Positions 53,025 through 58,103 of a stretch of 58,103 nucleotides of DNA are shown piece after piece. The position numbers and the translations under genes were made by a program. The number at the start of each line of letters is the position of its first letter. Position 1 is the first letter of the stretch. This DNA is from Ureibacillus yapensis. Lineage in GTDB: Bacteria > Bacillota > Bacilli > Bacillales_A > Planococcaceae. The notes below the pieces were generated by a model. It was not told the DNA's origin. It was given only the letters and a program-made list of their open reading frames with translations, and did not search any database. The stretch is taken from NCBI RefSeq assembly GCF_003515775.1, contig NZ_QWEI01000015.1, forward strand, positions 1-58,103. Reading direction: 5' to 3'.

Positions 53025-53447
53025 TTGCGTTCAATTAGAAATTCCCGATATGATTTAATAACCGGCATTGTCGTTCAAGGAAAACAATTAGGCAGAACGA
53101 TTGGTTTTCCAACTGCCAATATTAAGCCCAATAGACTATTCAACCTGCCTAAGGGGGTTTATGGAGTTTTTGTGAATCATAGGGAAAACCGGTATACCGG
53201 CGTGATGAACGTAGGAGAAAGGCCTTCCTTTGATGATGGTAATCACTTAACTTATGAAGTACATGTGCTAGATTTCAACGACAACCTATATGGAGAAGAA
53301 TTGACAGTAGAAATCGCCTTCTTTGTACGCAATGAGCAAAAGTTTTCTTCATTGCCTAATTTAATAAAGCAACTAAATAAAGATGTTCTTTATACTGCTA
53401 ATCGTCTAAATACGACTTATATAGGAGGGGGACAACTGCATGCATAA
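53025..53447 (+). CDS. ribR: stand-alone riboflavin kinase, N-terminal half of a RibR-like protein
   Basis: 140 residues consisting only of the riboflavin kinase fold of RibF: GRTIGFPTANI (residues 23-33), GVYGVFV, GVMNVGERPSF, DFNDNLYGE and FFVRNEQKFSSL. It lacks the FAD synthetase part, so it should make FMN from riboflavin. TTG start with AAAGGAG at 10 nt. The stop lies in an 8-nt overlap with the next gene; loss of one G from the GGGGG tract at 53427-53431 would fuse the two frames into a 233-residue protein, the size of B. subtilis RibR (230). Whether the split is natural, phase-variable or a mutation cannot be told from one sequence. Confidence 0.8.
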   Translation: MRSIRNSRYDLITGIVVQGKQLGRTIGFPTANIKPNRLFNLPKGVYGVFVNHRENRYTGVMNVGERPSFDDGNHLTYEVHVLDFNDNLYGEELTVEIAFFVRNEQKFSSLPNLIKQLNKDVLYTANRLNTTYIGGGQLHA

Positions 53448-53727
53448 TAAGAAAAAAATCGATCAGCTCATTCATTTGCCTGATTTACGCTTTGTGAGAT
53501 ACTGTGAAGAGAACTTTGGTGTGAACCGGGGCATTTATAACATAATCGATGCATGGTTCTACGATCAAGACATGGTGAACGTTTCCAATCGTCGTAAAGT
53601 CATCATTGAATTTTTCAGTTATTTGAATAAAGAGAAAGAGAATTTTAAGTTTGGTCCGGGTGGAGTAAAAGCCCAATTGGAGAATTTTTGGATTTCAAAA
53701 AAGGACTCTCAAGTCGTTTCGGCTTGA
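53440..53727 (+). CDS. RibR C-terminal-like small protein
   Basis: 95 residues. The core LPDLRFVRYCEENFGVNRG, followed by IYNIIDAWFY and later FKFGPGGVKAQLENF, resembles, from memory, the C-terminal domain of B. subtilis RibR, which acts on FMN riboswitches so that riboflavin genes stay on when FMN is high. Preceded by TAGGAGGGGG, so it can be translated on its own from ATG; an in-frame TAG (53422-53424) precedes it. The last codons and the stop lie inside the terminator hairpin. The RibR assignment needs a sequence comparison. Confidence 0.65.
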   Translation: MHNKKKIDQLIHLPDLRFVRYCEENFGVNRGIYNIIDAWFYDQDMVNVSNRRKVIIEFFSYLNKEKENFKFGPGGVKAQLENFWISKKDSQVVSA

Positions 53728-53740
53728 GAGTCTTTTTTTT
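53704..53740 (+). terminator. intrinsic terminator of the split ribR transcript
   Basis: GACTCTCAAG/CTTGAGAGTC perfect 10-bp arms, 9-nt loop, eight T residues. The preceding gene's stop codon TGA (53725-53727) is in the right arm. Confidence 0.92.
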
Positions 53741-53792
53741 CTTATGAAATAACCAATTATATGGTATCTTAATAAAAAAGAGTTCAACAATA

Positions 53793-53805
53793 GTGAACAG
53801 TGCAC
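53793..53805 (+). promoter_or_regulatory. half-operator in front of the iclR-type gene
   Basis: GTGAAC-AGT-GCAC: the first half and the spacing of the accessory operator are kept, the second half is degraded. It lies just before the ribosome site AGGAGGAG, suggesting autoregulation. Confidence 0.4.
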
Positions 53806-53821
53806 CCCAGGAGGAGACGGA

Positions 53822-54571
53822 ATGGAAGATAAGAAACAAGGGATTCAGTCAATAGAAATCGGCGTTTTAATCTTGCAGTTGGTGGCCGCTGCAGAAGGGC
53901 CGATCTCAATCACGGAGCTAGCCAAGTTATGCGAAACATCAAAGAGTAAGTTATACCGCTACCTAAATAGTTTTGTACATACCGGCATGCTTTCCAAAAA
54001 CTCGGATTCCAAATACGTACTTGGCAGGGAAATATTAAGACTCGGTTTAAAAGCATCAAACGATATCAAGATAGCGGATATTGCACAACCCTATTTATTA
54101 AATTTGAAAGAAAAATTTAATGAAACATGCGCCCTTTCCCTTTTTGACGAAAATGGCCCCTTCTTTTTAAGCTGGGAGGAAAGTGCCCGCCCCATTAATA
54201 TTGGCATTAAGGTTGGCTCCAAGGTATCCTTTACGGATAGTGCTGTTGGGAAGGTTTTTGCTAGTTACTTGCCGGAAAATTTAACTGAACAATTGATTGC
54301 CAAAGAATTAGTCGATGATCAGGCAATAAATGACTTCAAAGCAATCCTTCCAACTATTCGTGAAAATGGCTATGGCTATACAGTCAGTACAATTGTTGAA
54401 GGGATAAGTGCAGTAGCCACTCCCATTTTTGACAGGACTAACGCTATTGTTGCTGTCCTTAGTGTCGTTGGTCTGTCAAATTCAATAGACATCACACCAA
54501 ATTCTGAAATTGTTATCAATCTAAAACAATTTAGTGAGCAAATTTCACAAGAATTAGGTTGGAATGCATAA
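53822..54571 (+). CDS. IclR-family transcription regulator
   Basis: 249 residues: N-terminal winged helix (about 8-65; ISITELAKLCETSKSKLYRYLNSFV... pattern) and a C-terminal IclR effector domain (FTDSAVGKVFASYLP, GYGYTVSTIVEGISAVATPIFD). Family members sense small carboxylic or aromatic effectors. It sits at the centre of the accessory locus and is the obvious candidate to bind the shared operator. AGGAGGAG precedes the ATG. Confidence 0.92.
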   Translation: MEDKKQGIQSIEIGVLILQLVAAAEGPISITELAKLCETSKSKLYRYLNSFVHTGMLSKNSDSKYVLGREILRLGLKASNDIKIADIAQPYLLNLKEKFNETCALSLFDENGPFFLSWEESARPINIGIKVGSKVSFTDSAVGKVFASYLPENLTEQLIAKELVDDQAINDFKAILPTIRENGYGYTVSTIVEGISAVATPIFDRTNAIVAVLSVVGLSNSIDITPNSEIVINLKQFSEQISQELGWNA

Positions 54572-54587
54572 ATGAATATTTTCCGCT

Positions 54588-54627
54588 AAAACCACTGGCA
54601 ATTCTAACTGCCACGTGGTTTTTTTGC
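54588..54627 (+). terminator. intrinsic terminator after the iclR-type gene
   Basis: AAACCACTGGCA/TGCCACGTGGTTT arms with one bulge, 8-nt loop, T7 tract. Confidence 0.88.
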
Positions 54628-54674
54628 TTTTTGGAATTGATGAAAAACTACTAAAATATAAAAATCAGAAAATT

Positions 54675-54764
54675 TTTACAAGAAAACGTTTGCATGTTGC
54701 TGATATTTCTGATAATTTAGAATTACAAACAACAACTGGTGAACGCAGTTAACTTGTTGTTAAC
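54675..54764 (+). promoter_or_regulatory. control region of the monooxygenase gene: cre and GTGAAC-N3-GTTAAC operator
   Basis: TTTACA (54675-54680) is followed by AGAAAACGTTTGCA (54681-54694), 13 of 14 to the cre consensus. GTGAAC-GCA-GTTAAC (54739-54753) and a further GTTAAC (54759-54764) follow, with the same 9- and 11-nt steps as upstream of the split ribR. The -10 is not clear. Confidence 0.6.
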
Positions 54765-54788
54765 AAAAAGAAAAGGAAGTGCATGCAA

Positions 54789-55865
54789 ATGAAATTCGGT
54801 TATTTTACCCTAACTGATAACCCGATTGAATACGGTGATACTCGTAAAGATCCAAACCAAATGATTTTAGACTTGGAAGAACAATGTATTTATGCTGAAG
54901 AATTAGGTTTCAACTCTGTATGGGTACCTGAACACCACTTTGCCGCATTAGGTATTTTACCGGCACCTGCTACATTCTTGGCGAGTGTTGCTGCGAAAAC
55001 GAAACGCATTAAGCTGGCACCAGCGACAGTGTTGCTTCCAGCTCAACACCCTGTACGCGTTGCGGAGGAATGGGCACTACTTGATGTATTGAGCGGTGGA
55101 CGTACAATCTTCTCTGCAGGCCGTGGCTACGATAAGCGCGAATATGATGTATTCGATATCGACTTTAACAAGAGCCGTGAAATTTTCTTCGAGTCATTGG
55201 ATGTTGTACAAAAAGCTTGGAACAGTAAAGATGGCCACTTCTCTCATAAAGGGGAATTCTTCAACTTTGATGAAATTTTATTAACACCAAGACCGGTTCA
55301 AGAAAGTCTGCCAATCTATGTTGCAGCATTCAGTGAACCGTCTATTCGCAAGGCTGCCGAAATGGGTGAAAACGTAATCTTCGCGCCATTCGCTGCAAAC
55401 ATGGTATTCGGCACAATGGAAAATGCAATCAAAGCATTCCAGGAGGCTTCGGCGGCACACGGGTTCAGCGGCAAAAAGGCGAGCTGCTCTTACTTTATCA
55501 ATGTAACGGAAACACCGGAAGAAGAAGAAGCAACAAAACAACGTATGCTGAAATACTTCACTGGTTTAGTACCGGCATTCCCTGAAGATCCATCAAAGGC
55601 TCCGCCAAACATTCGCTACTTTGCAGAAATCGTTGAAAACCTAAAATCAATGACAACTGACAAGCTAAGCGATAAGAGCATTATCGTTGGAAACGCAGAA
55701 TACGTTACAGAAAAACTAAAAGAAATCGAGAAAACAGGCTTGGATGAAATTATCCTATACTTCGACTTCGGCGGTCTTTCCCACCAGGAAACAATGAAGG
55801 CAATGGAACGTTTCGCAACACAAGTTCTTCCACACTTCAATCAAGAGGAAGCGCTAGTTAAATAA
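54789..55865 (+). CDS. luciferase-like (LLM class) flavin-dependent monooxygenase
   Basis: 358-residue TIM-barrel of the bacterial-luciferase superfamily: MKFGYFTLTDNP, AEELGFNSVWVPEHHF, RIKLAPATVLLPAQHPVRVAEEW pattern and LSGGRTIFSAGRGYDKREYD. Uses reduced FMN from a separate reductase to oxygenate an organic substrate. I prefer the second of two nearby ATGs because AAGGAAG is 9 nt before it and only 3 nt before the first. The substrate cannot be read from the sequence. No hydrolase or ring-cleavage gene lies in the window. Confidence 0.92.
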   Translation: MKFGYFTLTDNPIEYGDTRKDPNQMILDLEEQCIYAEELGFNSVWVPEHHFAALGILPAPATFLASVAAKTKRIKLAPATVLLPAQHPVRVAEEWALLDVLSGGRTIFSAGRGYDKREYDVFDIDFNKSREIFFESLDVVQKAWNSKDGHFSHKGEFFNFDEILLTPRPVQESLPIYVAAFSEPSIRKAAEMGENVIFAPFAANMVFGTMENAIKAFQEASAAHGFSGKKASCSYFINVTETPEEEEATKQRMLKYFTGLVPAFPEDPSKAPPNIRYFAEIVENLKSMTTDKLSDKSIIVGNAEYVTEKLKEIEKTGLDEIILYFDFGGLSHQETMKAMERFATQVLPHFNQEEALVK

Positions 55866-55885
55866 CAGCGAACCTTGCTCATAAT

Positions 55886-55941
55886 AAAAATCCCTTGCAT
55901 AGTAGAGGTTATTAAACCATCTAGATGGAAGGGATTTTTTT
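55886..55941 (+). terminator. intrinsic terminator after the monooxygenase gene
   Basis: AAAAATCCCTT/AAGGGATTTTT arms with a 33-nt loop, followed by TTT. A 110-bp gap then leads to the next gene; I see no copy of the shared operator in it. Confidence 0.75.
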
Positions 55942-56054
55942 CAATTTTCATCAACCGTATGTATTTAAATTTTAGAACGTATTGTAATATGAAGCTATGT
56001 TGCATTATTTTGGCCTTTAATATTGATTCTAAGATTCAAAAAGGTGGGCATCGA

Positions 56055-57227
56055 ATGCTTATTCATGAAACAACCAAAATCAAAATGAACTATCCGTTAA
56101 TGTCATTTATTTTAACCTGGTCCGGATTAGTCATTCTAATGAGCATGTTTGTGACCGTCCCTCTTACTTCCGTCTTCATGCACGATTTACATATCAGTGA
56201 AACGGACGCTGCCTGGATTGGCAGCATTTATTCATTCTGTTTTGCAATTGGTTGTTTGATTTATGGACCGCTATCCGACAAATACGGCCGCAAGATTTTT
56301 TTAATGGCCAGTACCCTTGTGTTGGCAGCGGTCACCTTTATCACCGGTTTTGTCCATGACTTTGAATTGCTTTTGGCCATGAGAGCGTTGCAAGGTTTTG
56401 CTTCGGCTGCATTTGCACCGGTCTCTCTCGTCTATGCCAGCGATATGTTCCCTCCCCATAAACGGTTAACTGTGACGGGATATATTATTTCCGGTTTTTT
56501 AATGGCGGGAATTATTGCACAAGTTTTTGGTATCATGATCAGCACAAGGTTTGGATGGTCAGCGATTTTTATCATCATGGGAATCGTTTATTTTATTACC
56601 GCATTGCTAGTAATTTTTTATTTGCCGAAGGATTCTGCCACGGACAAAGAAAATAGTATCCTAAGCAAATATATTCAGATGAAAGATATATTTAAGAATC
56701 TAAAACTCTGCATATCCTTTTATATTATGTTTACGGTTTATTTTTCACTGATAGGTATGTATACCTTCCTGGGCGACTACTTGCACCCATATGGATTTAC
56801 GGAGAAAGATGTTCTCCCCATCCGTGCACTTGCAATAATCAGTATGCTGACATCCGTATTTGCTGGGAAAATTTCGAGTAAGTTTGGTGTCCAGCGATCA
56901 TTGCGAAGCGCATTGGCATTGGCTTCTTTTTCATTACTTTTCATGGGCCTTGCTACATCCGCTAACTTAATTATTTTAGGCAGCTTATTATTTGTTGCTG
57001 GGATTGCTTATGTTGTCCCCATTAATGTTTCGTTAGTAGTAAAAAATTCCGGCTTAGCAAGAGGAAGTGCCGTGCTTTTCAATGCATTTATGTTGTTCCT
57101 GGGTGCAAGTATAGGCCCTATCCTCGCCACATCTTTGGCACAAGGGGGAAACTATCTTTTAGCTTTTGGTGTATTAAGTGGTTTTCTATTGATTGGCTTA
57201 ATTGCCTCGTTCTTTTTAAAGGATTAA
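56055..57227 (+). CDS. MFS transporter, DHA1 type
   Basis: 390 residues, 12 hydrophobic segments; motif A GPLSDKYGRKIFL between helices 2 and 3, and the motif-C-like stretch GYIISGFLMAGIIAQVFG in helix 5. Fits the drug:H+ antiporter-1 group, so export of a product or toxic intermediate is plausible. Start ATG (MLIHETTK) with AAGGTGG at 7 nt; the frame is open 60 codons upstream without a ribosome site and through the terminator. Confidence 0.88.
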   Translation: MLIHETTKIKMNYPLMSFILTWSGLVILMSMFVTVPLTSVFMHDLHISETDAAWIGSIYSFCFAIGCLIYGPLSDKYGRKIFLMASTLVLAAVTFITGFVHDFELLLAMRALQGFASAAFAPVSLVYASDMFPPHKRLTVTGYIISGFLMAGIIAQVFGIMISTRFGWSAIFIIMGIVYFITALLVIFYLPKDSATDKENSILSKYIQMKDIFKNLKLCISFYIMFTVYFSLIGMYTFLGDYLHPYGFTEKDVLPIRALAIISMLTSVFAGKISSKFGVQRSLRSALALASFSLLFMGLATSANLIILGSLLFVAGIAYVVPINVSLVVKNSGLARGSAVLFNAFMLFLGASIGPILATSLAQGGNYLLAFGVLSGFLLIGLIASFFLKD

Positions 57228-57264
57228 TAAATGAAACGAACGATTTGACATAGGAGGGAAGTTC

Positions 57265-58035
57265 ATGGATTTGCAGTTGGTTGGCAAAAAGGCACTGATT
57301 ACAGGCGGCAGTAGAGGAATTGGCAAAGCAATCGCTCGTCAATTAGCTCTTGAAGGCGTGGAATGCGTAATATGTTCTAGAAATGAAGCATCATTGAAAG
57401 ATACCGCCATGAAATTAAGCAAGGAGACGGGCAGAAATATCTACCCAATAGTTGCCGATCTAGGGGACCCTGATTCTATTTTTGCTATGGTAAAAAAGGC
57501 CGCGGATACGATGGGCGGAATTGATATCTTGGTGAATAATGGTGCACGGGTGAGTGGGAGGGAACCGGAAGATTTCCACCAGATAAAAGACGAACTTATT
57601 TTAAAGGACTTTGAAGAAAAGTTTATGGGCTATTTTCGATGTATACGAGCAGTTGCACCATACATGATGAAAAATAAGTGGGGACGAATTATTAATGTAA
57701 GTGGAACGGCTGCCCGCAATGTGGGCAGTATAAGTGCCGGCGCACGCAATGTATCTGTGGTTCATCTAACGAAGTCTTCTTCAGTTGAATTAGGGAAACA
57801 TGGAATTACGGTTAATGCCGTCTATCCAGGTGTTACGGAAACTGAAACAACGAAAGATCGATTTCCGAATGAGAGAGATTTACATGCTTTCTCTGAAGCA
57901 AATTCAATCGGACGCTTAGTCAAAGCCGAGGAAATCGCCAATGTGATTACCTTCCTATCCTCCCCGCTGTCAGTTCCTATTACCGGCGAGGTCATTGATG
58001 TATCTGGAGGTTCAAATAAGGCGGTTTATTATTGA
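57265..58035 (+). CDS. SDR-family protein lacking the catalytic Tyr and Lys
   Basis: 256 residues, Rossmann fold of the short-chain dehydrogenase family: TGGSRGIG (13-20), NNGA (91-94), NVSG (144-147), PG (188-189). At the active site the usual YxxxK is replaced: aligning on the following HLTK and VELG segments puts Ala158 and Asn162 (in SAGARN) at the Tyr and Lys positions. It may bind NAD(P) without classical dehydrogenase chemistry, or catalyse a different reaction. GGAGGG precedes the ATG; 37 nt after the MFS gene, probably one transcript. Confidence 0.88.
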   Translation: MDLQLVGKKALITGGSRGIGKAIARQLALEGVECVICSRNEASLKDTAMKLSKETGRNIYPIVADLGDPDSIFAMVKKAADTMGGIDILVNNGARVSGREPEDFHQIKDELILKDFEEKFMGYFRCIRAVAPYMMKNKWGRIINVSGTAARNVGSISAGARNVSVVHLTKSSSVELGKHGITVNAVYPGVTETETTKDRFPNERDLHAFSEANSIGRLVKAEEIANVITFLSSPLSVPITGEVIDVSGGSNKAVYY

Positions 58036-58055
58036 GGCAAATAAATATGAAAAAA

Positions 58056-58076
58056 ACCGCTGAAACAGTCAGCGGT
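58056..58076. terminator. bidirectional terminator between the SDR gene and the rRNA operon
   Basis: ACCGCTGA/TCAGCGGT perfect 8-bp arms with loop AACAG, A6 before and T5 after. It can end both the plus-strand SDR transcript and the minus-strand rRNA operon. Confidence 0.9.
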
Positions 58077-58086
58077 TTTTGTTTGT

Positions 58087-58103
58087 GCCTAGCGACGTCC
58101 TAC
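58087..58103 (-). rRNA. rrf: 5S ribosomal RNA, 3' end only (partial)
   Basis: On the minus strand the window edge reads GTAGGACGTCGCTAGGC, matching the 3' end of Bacillus-type 5S rRNA (GTAGGACGCCGCCAAGC in B. subtilis), with a terminator directly after it. The rest of the gene and the 23S/16S genes lie beyond the window. B. subtilis has rrnA in this position. The exact 3' end is uncertain by a few bases. Confidence 0.8.

Noticed and set aside
55875..56054. 60-residue N-terminal extension of the DHA1-type transporter
   Set aside because: The extension is read through the monooxygenase terminator and has no ribosome site, whereas AAGGTGG precedes the internal ATG.

Overview
The window is a piece of a low-GC, endospore-forming Firmicute chromosome. 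Gene order follows the Bacillus subtilis origin region from rrnA to lysS, read right to left. Spore genes (spoIIE, spoVG, spoVT, yabP/yabQ, sspF, fin), abrB with Spo0A boxes and the dispersed palindromic repeats fit Bacillales. The absence of pabABC, yabG, yabS/yabT and csfB-xpaC-yaaN between otherwise collinear genes, and the repeat types, point to Planococcaceae/Caryophanaceae relatives (Lysinibacillus, Solibacillus, Ureibacillus); the family is an inference. The left end is the promoter and leader of one rRNA operon and the right end is the last bases of a 5S rRNA gene, so the window runs from one rrn operon to the next and probably corresponds to a contig broken at rRNA repeats.

Positions 1-50522 hold the conserved core. 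Except for abrB, all genes lie on the minus strand, presumably co-directional with replication from an origin to the right. In transcription order: yaaO-tmk, darA-yaaR, holB-ricT-yabA, trmN6(yabB)-yazA-rsmI, metG, tatD, yabE, rnmV-rsmA, veg, sspF, ispE, purR-ridA, spoVG, glmU-prs, ctc, pth, fin, mfd, spoVT, yabM-yabN-rqcP, yabP-yabQ-divIC, yabR, spoIIE, tilS, hpt, ftsH, coaX-hslO-yacD, cysK, folP-folB-folK, dusB, lysS. Most units end in a clear intrinsic terminator. Several developmental promoters are readable: a Spo0A-type 21-bp-spaced spoIIE promoter, a sigma-H spoVG promoter, a sigma-E yabP promoter, sigma-G spoVT and sspF promoters, and tandem Spo0A boxes on abrB.

Several intergenic regions carry structured repeats: a 38-bp tandem repeat plus a palindromic element between tilS and spoIIE, and a family of roughly 120-bp imperfect palindromes with constant ends and co-varying stems (three full copies and a fragment beside spoVT, one by spoVG, a fragment by tatD).

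Positions 50790-58035 are an accessory locus between the core and the right-hand rRNA operon. A divergent pair of transcripts encodes an aromatic-acid-type MFS importer plus a short-chain flavin reductase (minus), and a riboflavin kinase plus a small protein that together look like a split RibR (plus). They are followed by an IclR regulator, a luciferase-like flavin-dependent monooxygenase, a second MFS transporter and an SDR protein lacking the catalytic Tyr and Lys. Copies of a GTRAAC-N3-GTTAAC motif lie in front of three of these transcripts, with a half-match in front of the regulator itself, and two good cre-like sites suggest CcpA control. I read this as an inducible, catabolite-repressed, FMN-demanding monooxygenase pathway that carries its own FMN-supply and RibR-type regulator. 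The substrate is unknown.
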